Positions 23,937-32,424 of a stretch of 64,000 nt of DNA are shown here, piece by piece. The notes below the pieces were generated by a model. It was not told the DNA's origin. It worked only from the letters and a program-made list of their open reading frames with translations, and did no database searches. Every line of letters begins with the position of its first letter. Positions within the stretch are counted from its first letter, which is position 1. The DNA is from Perlabentimonas sp034003245 (lineage in GTDB: Bacteria; Bacteroidota; Bacteroidia; Bacteroidales; Tenuifilaceae): the NCBI GenBank assembly GCA_034003245.1, contig JAVEYY010000003.1, positions 1 to 64,000 on the forward strand. The letters run 5' to 3'. The translations under genes and the position numbers were made by a program.

Positions 23937-24263
23937 ATGGGAAAGACAAAAATTTCGGAGCGGAAAGTAATTCTGTATACTGCTGGATTGGTTGTATTTA
24001 CCGGGCTAATTAGGCTGTTTGCCTACTCAACTGGAACCATACTTTTCTACTTGGCATTTGCACCGTTTATTACATATCGTCTAATCTCAATATTTGAGAA
24101 CCGAAAAATAAATATTCCACCCATTCAATTTTCCAGAGTAGTTGTTCTGGCGATTATAATTATTACAATTGTATTGAATGCGGCAGGCTGGCAGGAAGCC
24201 GATTTCTTTCTGATTTTCCTCCTGATGGTAGATTATCTCCTAGTAATCAACAAGAAATTTTAG
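23937..24263 (+). CDS. Small integral membrane protein, unknown function
   Basis: A 108-aa protein starting MGKTKISERK, with three to four hydrophobic segments (about residues 11-28, 30-46, 60-78 and 86-103). No conserved motif was recognised. The alternative start at 23898 adds 13 residues but precedes the only promoter-like box, so the shorter form is preferred. It stands alone between the met leader (divergent) and the anti-sigma-like gene (convergent, 7-bp gap). Confidence 0.6.
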   Translation: MGKTKISERKVILYTAGLVVFTGLIRLFAYSTGTILFYLAFAPFITYRLISIFENRKINIPPIQFSRVVVLAIIIITIVLNAAGWQEADFFLIFLLMVDYLLVINKKF

Positions 24264-24270
24264 CAGCACA

Positions 24271-25059
24271 CTACTCAACCAGAATTTTCCCTACGAATAG
24301 CAAGTCAAAATCCTGATTTATCAATTTCCAGTAGTACAAGCCCTTATCGAGTTCAGGAATTTGAACTCCAGCCGATTTTTTGGTAAGTGTAATGATCCGA
24401 GTGCCCTTGTTATTGAAAAACTCCACATACAGCTCCTCGCCCATGGGGTTACTCCACTTTAGGGAATCGGTTTCGGTACGCTTAATAATTCCTTTGGATG
24501 TAATTACTACATCCTCTCCTCTATAGGTTTGGGTAAAGTTACTAAAGAGCACCTCTAGGGTTTTGTCGGGTACAAATGCCTCGGCTAGTAAATCCTTTTG
24601 AACAACCGTTACAGCCTCCTTCTCAGAAGTTTTTGGTTGAAATGCCTGCTTGGGCAAGTCTACAGCAGTACTCTTCCCAGTAACAATGGAATCAATTATT
24701 TCAATGGTGTTTTCAGTGGTATCGGCAACTACATTATTTGAACTTGCCAATGCCTGTAGTTCTTGTTCCGAATCCTGATTAAAATCAAGAACTGATGTTA
24801 CCACAACAAAAATCAGCCCAGCAGCTGCAATACTTGCAATGGCGGCAACCCACGGTTTAAAACCAATCGTTTTTACCTCTTTTGCCTCCTCTTTAAAGTC
24901 AACAACAATATCGGAAACGCTAAGCACCTCCGATGCACACTCATCGCATACGGCCAAATGTTGTCGTAAAGAACCGTCAAGTAAACCATACCTACCATCA
25001 ACAATAGCATCAGCACATTGTGCTATCTGTTCTTCGGTTAAATGTTTGTTTTCGTGCAT
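24271..25059 (-). CDS. Anti-sigma-factor-like membrane protein (zinc-finger type)
   Basis: A 262-aa protein. The N-terminal about 55 residues carry an anti-sigma zinc-finger-like motif, H-L-A-V-C-D-E-C (H-x3-C-x2-C, about 34-41), preceded by an acidic helix. A single transmembrane segment follows at about 70-90, then an extracytoplasmic region of about 170 residues ending in a beta-rich domain with the look of a T9SS/secretin-like tail (LDKGLYYWKLI near 240). Family role: binds the cognate sigma factor at the membrane and releases it on an envelope signal. It follows the sigma-like gene by 54 bp on the same strand, the usual order. Confidence 0.7.
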   Translation of the reverse strand: MHENKHLTEEQIAQCADAIVDGRYGLLDGSLRQHLAVCDECASEVLSVSDIVVDFKEEAKEVKTIGFKPWVAAIASIAAAGLIFVVVTSVLDFNQDSEQELQALASSNNVVADTTENTIEIIDSIVTGKSTAVDLPKQAFQPKTSEKEAVTVVQKDLLAEAFVPDKTLEVLFSNFTQTYRGEDVVITSKGIIKRTETDSLKWSNPMGEELYVEFFNNKGTRIITLTKKSAGVQIPELDKGLYYWKLINQDFDLLFVGKILVE

Positions 25060-25113
25060 TACATATACTTATTAAACAAGGCATTAACATTTAAAAAGAT
25101 GATGGTTTAGTTC

Positions 25114-25842
25114 TTAGTTCTGGGTTTGTTGTATCTCTAACAAAACAGCCAATGAATCTTTATCGTGGTTGGCCATTCCATTTTTATTTAATCGGCTTAA
25201 AATTATCTCAATCTGCTTGTTCATCCACATTCGCACTGCATCACCTTTAACACTCTTCTCCTCCACAATGTTTACTACCTGCGACAAATTATCGAACATA
25301 TCGCCCTTCGATATTTGAGTGGCATTCTGCAGCAACTCCTTAACCTCCTCTACCCTACTACCAGCATAATCTGAAATATCAGCATAATCAATAGGTAAAT
25401 CAAAATAGTATTTAAGGAACAAACTGATTTTTGCCCGCTCCCCATTAAACAGGAGCATTGTGTTGTTCAATCGTTTCACCTCATTCACAATGGCAAAACT
25501 CTTCTCGGCTTCAAACTCCAGCGTTCGTTTCGACGCCTCGTTTACCAAAGGTTCACCCTCAACTATCGAATACCAGTGCCGGCTCTCCTTGCGAATTACT
25601 TCGCAACACATTCGGTTTAAAATAGCAACAAAATAGGTGGTTAATTTCGATTTTCCTTCAAAGGCTTTTTCAATTTTATCCTTTTGGTTTAGGAACTTCT
25701 CCACTATGGCCATAACCACATCTTCCCTTTCGCGTTCGGGAATAACAGAACGAAAAACATATCTGGATACCACCTTGTTGGCAATGTCAACTACTAAACT
25801 CATTGTCACTGCTACACTACTATTGTTGTCAGTCGTTCTCAT
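25114..25842 (-). CDS. ECF-like RNA polymerase sigma factor (divergent)
   Basis: A 242-aa protein. Residues about 38-85 resemble sigma region 2 (REREDVVMAIVEKFLN, then KLTTYFVAILNRMCCEVIRKES), the core-binding and -10 recognition helices. Region 4 is only loosely recognisable at about 140-180 (SLFLKYYFDLPIDYADIS). The C-terminal about 60 residues are an extension. It precedes the anti-sigma-like gene and is divergent from the exported CHAT proteins, so it probably controls this locus. Confidence is moderate because region 4 is weak. Confidence 0.7.
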   Translation of the reverse strand: MRTTDNNSSVAVTMSLVVDIANKVVSRYVFRSVIPEREREDVVMAIVEKFLNQKDKIEKAFEGKSKLTTYFVAILNRMCCEVIRKESRHWYSIVEGEPLVNEASKRTLEFEAEKSFAIVNEVKRLNNTMLLFNGERAKISLFLKYYFDLPIDYADISDYAGSRVEEVKELLQNATQISKGDMFDNLSQVVNIVEEKSVKGDAVRMWMNKQIEIILSRLNKNGMANHDKDSLAVLLEIQQTQN

Positions 25843-25902
25843 CTTTGAAAAAAATATGTTACAAATATGCGATTTTTAGCTAGATTTTTTTTTGAGCCGT
25901 TA

Positions 25903-25933
25903 ACTAATTCGTCACCTCAAAACTGACGTTAGT
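25903..25933. promoter_or_regulatory. Inverted repeat, possible operator
   Basis: ACTAA-tt-CGTCA pairs with TGACG-TTAGT over 10 bp with a 2-nt bulge around a 9-nt loop. It lies in the divergent region between the sigma-like gene and the first CHAT gene. It could be a regulator site; no factor can be named. Confidence 0.35.
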
Positions 25934-26187
25934 GTAAAAATTGGAGTGATTCGTATAAATAAATCGATATTTTTCCTCAATAAACGGCCATCAAAATGCA
26001 CCTAAGCCTTATCTTTACTGCATTCCGTGAAAATCAAAAGTTGTGCCACAAATTCGAGAAGGGAATAGGAGCTACTTTCACAAAACTTGCTTAGGACGCA
26101 ATCACCAATTTTATTACGTAATCAAAAACACTTCCTTTTCCGTATAGCCTCATACTTGACCAAGCTAGTTTATTGCACATTTTTTAA

Positions 26188-26195
26188 TAAATTTG
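26188..26195 (+). promoter_or_regulatory. Candidate -7 box for the CHAT operon
   Basis: TAAATTTG is an exact TAnnTTTG, 89 nt before the chosen start at 26285. No -33 TTTG is found at the usual distance, which would fit use of an alternative sigma factor or an activator. Confidence 0.4.
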
Positions 26196-26284
26196 AGCGC
26201 TACTGCAGTATCGTTTCAATTAAAAAATCGATGTTGGGTACAGTTATTGATAATTCATTTCCTGCTATTCAAAACTCTTTTGCC

Positions 26285-29152
26285 ATGAACCTTTCAGCCT
26301 TTAAAATCTACACAATTCTCTTAATTTCAATCATTCAGATTAGCCCAGCCCTTTCACAATATGGTCCTTTCTACACCAAAGAGCGAAATATCAAGGGGTA
26401 TTCGCATTACGAAGCCTATAATGATATCATAAAAACGTATAATCAGGACAGGCAAATTGGAAATGCATTGAGGCAAATAGATAGCTTGGCTACCAAAGCA
26501 TACGAGATGAAAGACTTTGCTCAGTATCTATTTCTTAAAAACGAGGTTTCGAACTTTTACAAATTCGAGAATAAATTCAGTGAGGGATACTTGGACCTGC
26601 ATCAAGCGATGAAGTTATTCGCATCGAAATGCGACACCCTAAACATGGAGTACGTCGTTTCGCTCCGAATGCTCAGGGGATTACTTACCCGATCGGGTCA
26701 AAAATCGCGAGGCGAAGGGGAAATGTTGGCCTCACAGCTGGCAATCCTTAAAAAGCTTAAAATGGATGGGGAGCCCATGACCAACACCCTAGTCGACTAC
26801 GGGTTATTCCTGAATCGCCAAGGCAAAAGAGATGAATCGATAGAAATGCTTTACCAGGCAAGAACAGTGGCGCTTGCCAATGATGACCTAAACAGTTTAG
26901 CCATTTCAGACTACACATTAATAAGCCTACTGGATGGAATTGATATGGAGGAAACCGTTATTGATGTGCTTACAAATGATCTATTACTCCTAAAGCAAGC
27001 AAAAGTAAACATTCCAACCCTAGTATACACTAGCTTTTTCAACTATATGCTCGGAAATAGGTTGTATTGGAATATGAACAACGTTGAGAAATCCATTGAG
27101 TACAACCTAAAAACAACCGCTTGCCTCGATACCCTTCAGTACCCCATGTGGAACCTGAAATCCTCATCCCATTCCCTTCTGGCTCAATGCTACTCCGACC
27201 TAAAGAATATCCCCAGTTTTTGGCACCACTTCCAAATAGCCAAGCAGATAGCCAACACCCAGCCCATGTCGGACTACAACAGAGGACTTGCCTACATAAC
27301 CCTGGTTGAGGCTGCCATTAGCATTGCGTCCGATTCGGCACAGGTTGTTCTTAATATCCTCAATAACCACGAGGCTGCAAAGCATTTTCAAGTGCGAATT
27401 GTTAAAAGCCAAGCGTTAATTCATCTACAAAAGGGACTTATTACCCAAGCAATTGAAACGGTAAACAGCCAGTTCAAGGAGCATGAACTGATCGATAATC
27501 TGCAAATTCCAATTTTATCCGACAGCATCGACCTTCAAATTCAACTCGAATTTCTCAATATCCTTAACAGGTGTTTTCATAAGATCTCGGAGCAAAAACC
27601 AAATCCATCGCTCAGAGAGGCTATTAATAACCTTATTGACAAACAGAATCGATTATATATTGGCATAGTTCAAAAAGAGGTTTTTGGTCACGAGATATCG
27701 AGTATCATTGGCGAGTATCATAAGTTTGTGACTAGTTCGTTGGAGCATGTTTTAAAAGATTACCATGCTGCCAAAGATCAAGAGTTAGCAGTTTCGCTTT
27801 TCTTCTCGTCTAAAGCCATTCAACTAAACAACAATCTGGGCAAAAGTACTATTCAAGGTAAAATTGAGAGCGACACAACACAATTCCACAATCTGCTAAA
27901 GGCCATTGGCAAAGTGCAGAAAACAAAAACTGAACTAGCTAATGAACACTTAAGCGACCTTGAACGCGACAACCTAAACCGAAAGCTTAACAGCAGCCTA
28001 ATTGAGATGTTGCTGCACAAGCATAAGCTTAGCCAAAACCTGAGCACCATCTATCGGGCAATTGAGATCCCCACCCTATCGCAAGTTCAAGATCGGCTCG
28101 ACGCAAAGAAGGGGATAATTGAGTTTTGCCTCGACAACAACAATCTTAGCTGGATTTTGGTGACTAAAAATAAAGTTGTAGTGGGGCAAAAGGTTGTAAG
28201 TGATTTGAGACACAAAATTAGTGCTGCTATTTACGAGGTGAAAACTGGTGGCAAAACAAGCAACCTTGGGTCAATATTATTTACATCTGAGACCAAGAAG
28301 ACAATCAACACGCTAAACGAACTGGTAATTATCCCCAGTAACGAGTTAGTTCTCATTCCATTCGAGTGGTTAAGTCTACCATCGTCGTCAAAAAAACTTA
28401 TTGAAACCCATGCCATTAGCTACAACTACTCCACATCGCTATGGTACCGAACCCGAGCTAACGACAACCGATCCGATAAGCCAACAATTCTATCGCTTGC
28501 ACCACTGTTCACCGATGATGTTACAAACCAAATTAACTCTTCATTGGCTTACGATTACCGTGGTTCTTCGCCGTTACCCCCATTGCCCTCTTCGCGCGAG
28601 GAGGTGGAAACCATTAGCAACCTTTTTATAGCCAATAGGATTAACTCAACAACGCTAATTGGCAATCATGCTAACGGTTCAGAACTTGAACCGCTACTTG
28701 GAGAGTTCGACATTCTTCACCTTGCTACTCATGGCCATATTAGCAAAAGTAACCCAGAACGATCGGGCCTTTACCTTTACCCCAATATACAACAAGATGA
28801 TGAGGTTAATAAGCCTGATGATGATTTTCTAAGTCTAGGAAAACTTCTCAACATGCGTATTAGCGCTAATTTAGCTGTACTCAGCGCGTGCAACACTGGA
28901 ACAGGATATGTTGCCGAAGGCGAAGGGATTATGGCTCTTCCCAGAGGTTTTATTTATGCAGGAGTGCCCAATGTTATTGCATCGCTCTGGAAGGTTCACG
29001 ACGAAAAAACTAAAGAGCTAATGGTTGCATATTATAAATATCTGCTTACAGGAAAATCGTATGCCCAAGCTTTACGATTAGCAAAACAAGAATGCATTGC
29101 AATGGGATTTCTGCCCATCGATTGGGCAGGATTTGTTCTAATTGGCGGATAA
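26285..29152 (+). CDS. Exported TPR-CHAT protease-like protein (first copy)
   Basis: A 955-aa protein starting MNLSAFKIY with a signal peptide (about residues 1-22, ending ALSQ). An alpha-helical TPR-like region fills about 30-600. The C-terminal CHAT (caspase-HetF associated with TPRs) domain occupies about 640-955. The catalytic dyad is His816 (LATHGH) and Cys869 (LSACNTG), both present, so the peptidase is probably active. CHAT domains belong to the caspase clan; exported members are common in Bacteroidota but their substrates are mostly unknown. The next gene, 61 bp downstream, encodes a second CHAT protein. Confidence 0.85.
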   Translation: MNLSAFKIYTILLISIIQISPALSQYGPFYTKERNIKGYSHYEAYNDIIKTYNQDRQIGNALRQIDSLATKAYEMKDFAQYLFLKNEVSNFYKFENKFSEGYLDLHQAMKLFASKCDTLNMEYVVSLRMLRGLLTRSGQKSRGEGEMLASQLAILKKLKMDGEPMTNTLVDYGLFLNRQGKRDESIEMLYQARTVALANDDLNSLAISDYTLISLLDGIDMEETVIDVLTNDLLLLKQAKVNIPTLVYTSFFNYMLGNRLYWNMNNVEKSIEYNLKTTACLDTLQYPMWNLKSSSHSLLAQCYSDLKNIPSFWHHFQIAKQIANTQPMSDYNRGLAYITLVEAAISIASDSAQVVLNILNNHEAAKHFQVRIVKSQALIHLQKGLITQAIETVNSQFKEHELIDNLQIPILSDSIDLQIQLEFLNILNRCFHKISEQKPNPSLREAINNLIDKQNRLYIGIVQKEVFGHEISSIIGEYHKFVTSSLEHVLKDYHAAKDQELAVSLFFSSKAIQLNNNLGKSTIQGKIESDTTQFHNLLKAIGKVQKTKTELANEHLSDLERDNLNRKLNSSLIEMLLHKHKLSQNLSTIYRAIEIPTLSQVQDRLDAKKGIIEFCLDNNNLSWILVTKNKVVVGQKVVSDLRHKISAAIYEVKTGGKTSNLGSILFTSETKKTINTLNELVIIPSNELVLIPFEWLSLPSSSKKLIETHAISYNYSTSLWYRTRANDNRSDKPTILSLAPLFTDDVTNQINSSLAYDYRGSSPLPPLPSSREEVETISNLFIANRINSTTLIGNHANGSELEPLLGEFDILHLATHGHISKSNPERSGLYLYPNIQQDDEVNKPDDDFLSLGKLLNMRISANLAVLSACNTGTGYVAEGEGIMALPRGFIYAGVPNVIASLWKVHDEKTKELMVAYYKYLLTGKSYAQALRLAKQECIAMGFLPIDWAGFVLIGG
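28931..29030 (+). repeat. 100-bp block nearly identical to 31929-32028
   Basis: Within the CHAT domain of the first gene. It differs from the second copy at only three positions, all synonymous (AGA/CGA, GTG/GTA, ACT/ACC), whereas the rest of the two genes is strongly diverged. Confidence 0.85.
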
Positions 29153-29213
29153 AATTTTGGGTGTCGGTGAAGCAACAACCTAGAATTCTCATTACACTTT
29201 ACTGTGTAGATTA

Positions 29214-32150
29214 ATGTATAAAATAATTACAGCCTTATTTCTTTTTGCGTCATCATTATCGAGTGCTTTTGCCCAATTTCCCGATAGGTATAACCACTAC
29301 AGATCAATTCCCCACGGCAATGCTTACTGGCAAAAGGCGCTTGAACTATATGCCATCGAAAACCTCGATAGCGCACTTGCATATGGTCAAACTGCTCAAA
29401 AGAATTTCCAACTTCAAGGGCAGTGGGACTACAATCTTTTTATAACCAACTTTTGTGCACAAGTTTTGGGTGAAAGTGCTAGGCCTCAAGAGGCCATTGA
29501 TATGCTAGCCCAAGCAAGGTTGCATAGTAAAAACAGATTGGACACACTGGCTAGTGCTGAATATGCCGAAAACCTAATCCTAACCGGAAGGGTTTACACC
29601 CTTCTGAATAACTATAACGAAAGTGAAAAGTTTTTCACCCGAGCGGCAATGCTTCTTGAGCATTCAGGAAAATTCCCCGAAATTGGTGCGCTAGCGCGCT
29701 TTACCCAGTGGCAACTATATAACCAGATGATGAAAAGTGAGCTGGCCCTGGAATCAATTTCGAAAGCAATAAAAATACTTAACACTACTGATACCGATTA
29801 CGCCAAGGCAATTCTCTACTTCATTCAGGCCGACAGGCTCGACAAAAACCAACTCTACCTTAAAGCCGACCTAGTTATAGCAGCGGCTAAGGCTTTTGAA
29901 CAAGCCGGTAGTATCAACGATTTTTTGTACTATACCACGTTGATGAAGATTACACAGCAGTTCTCGAGTTTCCAAAGCGATTACACCCTTGCTAAGCACT
30001 ACGGTAATCTGGCGGAACAGTGTGCCACCAAGAATCGTATGTCGCGAGCCAAGAGCTATGGTCTAAACTTTGCACTAGGCGATTTGTACCGAAGTTTTGG
30101 TCATTACCACGAGGCTCTCCCATACTTTACCTGGGCAAAGGAGATTACTGAGGATATCTTTGGCAAGCAATCGCTTGAGTATATTACCGCTAACCTATAC
30201 CTTGGGCGACTATACCGATACATGAACGAATACGAAAAGGCCAGTGGCTGCCTCAACGAAGCATACAACTCTGGAAAAGTTGGATGGAAAGGAAGATTTC
30301 CTCACGAGTTTACACTTTACGGTGAATTTGGCCGATTATACTCCAACTGGAACAAACCCGACAGCGCCTTACTTTTTGCTCAAAAAAGGCTAGCCTATGA
30401 GCATCAGGGAAAAAACTTCGACTTACATGAAATCCCCCCAACTCCTCGAACGTCGTACATTGTAAGGTACTACAACTCGATGCGGGTAAAAATTGAGGCC
30501 TATAAATTGCTTTATCTGCAAACCAGCGACACTATCCTACTGTCTCATGGGTTAAAACATTGCAACTACGCTTTGGAGCTAATTGATATAATGAACAATA
30601 GAGTTCTAGAGGAAAAATCGGGATTAAAGAATTCGAATAGAGCCAAGCTAATTTCTTCGCATGCCATCTTCTTCAGCCTAGAGCTGAATAAACAAAGAGA
30701 AAATGAGGAGAATATTAAAAGTGCCATCTATTTTTCGGAACACTCAAACGCCAACTACTTAAAGTATTTACTTAGCACAAAGTACGTTGCCGATGATCAA
30801 ACCAACAGCGAAGAGACATTACTTAAGAGCAGTATTGATGAGATTGACTTAAAGCTTAGGTACAGCTTATCCTTAAGCCCTGAAAAATACGATAGCCTTT
30901 ACAAAATCAACCTAAACAAAAAACTGCAACTGGCCAACATTGTGTTAAGCTCAAAAGTTAAATCGAGTAAAGTTGAGTCAGATTCTCGATTAAACCCAAT
31001 AATTCCCAAGTTCAATTTTGATTCTATTCAACAAAATCTGGCCGAAAGTGCTACTATTCTTGTGTATCATATCGATAACTACGAGGATGATGGAGAAGAA
31101 CCAACAAGCGAAGAAATTAGTAAGTACAAAAGGCTGGTAACCTTCTTTATTGATCGTAATAGAGTTATCTGTAAGCAGAATCTGTTTACTCCACAACACG
31201 AGAATGCCATTGGTGAATATCTTCGTGGACTTAAAACAGGCGATAAACAAACATACCTGGAAAAGGGTATTGTGTTACATCAACTTCTAATCGAACCTGT
31301 AGTTCACCTGCTAAATAGCAAGAAAAGTATAATTGTAATCCCAGATGCAACCCTTGCCGATATTCCTCTTGAGAGTTTGCCAATTAACCACAACGGGAAT
31401 ACAATCTGCGAAAAGCTATCGACAAGTTACCATTACTCTCTGGGATTATGGTCGATAAGTAACAGTAAAAACGCTAACCTAGAGTTGAAAAGTTTAGCAG
31501 CCTTTGCACCCCAATTCTCATCTGAAAAACCAAAATCACCTCTCTTAAGCAGCAGGAGTAGTAAGGAGTCCAATATAAACAGACCAATATACCTTGCACA
31601 GCTACCCATGGCCGAAAATGAGGTGATTCAGATTGGCAAGCTATTCGCTTCGAGTAAGACCAAAACCGTGCAGGTGGAACACAACATAATAACCAAACAG
31701 GAATTTGTGTCGTTTGCCCCGCATTTCGATATAATCCACATTGCCTCCCACGGCTTTGCCGATGTAAATGATTTCAGAAATTCGGGAATTTACTTCTCTA
31801 ACCCAAACAAAAGTGGGCAAGAGCTTCTTCACCTTAATGAGATATACAATCTAAATCTAAAAGCAAATTTGGTAGTACTAAGTGCATGTAAAACCAACGT
31901 TGGAAAGATTGTTCAAGGCGAAGGTTCAATGGCTCTTCCCCGAGGTTTTATTTATGCAGGAGTACCCAATGTTATTGCATCGCTCTGGAAGGTTCACGAC
32001 GAAAAAACCAAAGAGCTAATGGTTGCATTCTACAAACATCTTCTTAAGGGAAACTCCTATGCCGAGGCTCTTCGTTTAGCCAAACTCGACTGCATTGCAA
32101 AGGGCTACTTACCTTTAGATTGGGCTGGATTTGTTTTAATTGGTGGGTAG
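29214..32150 (+). CDS. Exported TPR-CHAT protease-like protein (second copy)
   Basis: A 978-aa protein with a signal peptide (about residues 1-20, ending AFAQ). TPR-like helices occupy about 25-590. The CHAT domain at about 660-978 has His846 (IASHGF) and Cys892 (LSACKTN). It has the same architecture as the gene 61 bp upstream, but the N-terminal two thirds are only distantly similar, so they are old paralogues; the shared 100-bp C-terminal block looks recently homogenised. Likely co-transcribed with the first CHAT gene. Confidence 0.85.
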   Translation: MYKIITALFLFASSLSSAFAQFPDRYNHYRSIPHGNAYWQKALELYAIENLDSALAYGQTAQKNFQLQGQWDYNLFITNFCAQVLGESARPQEAIDMLAQARLHSKNRLDTLASAEYAENLILTGRVYTLLNNYNESEKFFTRAAMLLEHSGKFPEIGALARFTQWQLYNQMMKSELALESISKAIKILNTTDTDYAKAILYFIQADRLDKNQLYLKADLVIAAAKAFEQAGSINDFLYYTTLMKITQQFSSFQSDYTLAKHYGNLAEQCATKNRMSRAKSYGLNFALGDLYRSFGHYHEALPYFTWAKEITEDIFGKQSLEYITANLYLGRLYRYMNEYEKASGCLNEAYNSGKVGWKGRFPHEFTLYGEFGRLYSNWNKPDSALLFAQKRLAYEHQGKNFDLHEIPPTPRTSYIVRYYNSMRVKIEAYKLLYLQTSDTILLSHGLKHCNYALELIDIMNNRVLEEKSGLKNSNRAKLISSHAIFFSLELNKQRENEENIKSAIYFSEHSNANYLKYLLSTKYVADDQTNSEETLLKSSIDEIDLKLRYSLSLSPEKYDSLYKINLNKKLQLANIVLSSKVKSSKVESDSRLNPIIPKFNFDSIQQNLAESATILVYHIDNYEDDGEEPTSEEISKYKRLVTFFIDRNRVICKQNLFTPQHENAIGEYLRGLKTGDKQTYLEKGIVLHQLLIEPVVHLLNSKKSIIVIPDATLADIPLESLPINHNGNTICEKLSTSYHYSLGLWSISNSKNANLELKSLAAFAPQFSSEKPKSPLLSSRSSKESNINRPIYLAQLPMAENEVIQIGKLFASSKTKTVQVEHNIITKQEFVSFAPHFDIIHIASHGFADVNDFRNSGIYFSNPNKSGQELLHLNEIYNLNLKANLVVLSACKTNVGKIVQGEGSMALPRGFIYAGVPNVIASLWKVHDEKTKELMVAFYKHLLKGNSYAEALRLAKLDCIAKGYLPLDWAGFVLIGG
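31929..32028 (+). repeat. 100-bp block nearly identical to 28931-29030
   Basis: Second copy of the block described at 28931-29030. It encodes MALPRGFIYAGVPNVIASLW and the following KVHDEKTKELMVA without amino-acid change. Confidence 0.85.
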
Positions 32151-32380
32151 CAATAAAAAAAAGGTAAAAGTTTTTCAAAACTTATCCTTAATGTCAACTA
32201 ATTTTTTGAATGCAGCATCAACCAGTTTATTGGCATTAGATTTCAATTACAGCAATGGTTTTTTAATTGTTTCTATGGGTTATGGTTAGAGCAATTAATT
32301 GGTCTTAAGATACTATCACAATATGGTTGATGCTAACATTTGGGTTTGTTTGCAACAGTATCGTTACCGATTAATTGCCA

Positions 32381-32412
32381 AGGAGAGGGGAACATTCCCC
32401 TCTCCTATTTTT
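32381..32412 (+). terminator. Terminator between the CHAT operon and the acyl synthetase gene
   Basis: AGGAGAGGGGAA (32381-32392) pairs perfectly over 12 bp with TTCCCCTCTCCT (32395-32406), followed by ATTTTTA. It lies 230 nt beyond the CHAT stop codon and 13 nt past the convergent gene end. The 230 nt between hold no gene. Confidence 0.75.
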
Positions 32413-32424
32413 ATGTTACTGTAA

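Larger units (their letters stand above)
25843..26284. other. Divergent intergenic region between sigma-like and CHAT genes
   Basis: A 442-bp region. An imperfect inverted repeat, ACTAAttCGTCA/TGACGTTAGT (25903-25914 and 25924-25933), lies 60 bp from the sigma gene; TTGTGCCACAA (26041-26051) is a perfect small palindrome; TAAATTTG (26188-26195) is a -7 box toward the CHAT gene. An in-frame ATG at 26087 would extend the CHAT protein through this stretch but removes its signal peptide from the N-terminus, so it was rejected. Confidence 0.5.

Noticed and set aside
23816..24013. 65-codon plus-strand frame overlapping the small membrane protein gene
   Set aside because: It covers the met promoter and overlaps the better-supported membrane protein frame.
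26087..26284. N-terminal extension of the first CHAT gene
   Set aside because: It would bury a clear signal peptide 66 residues inside the protein.
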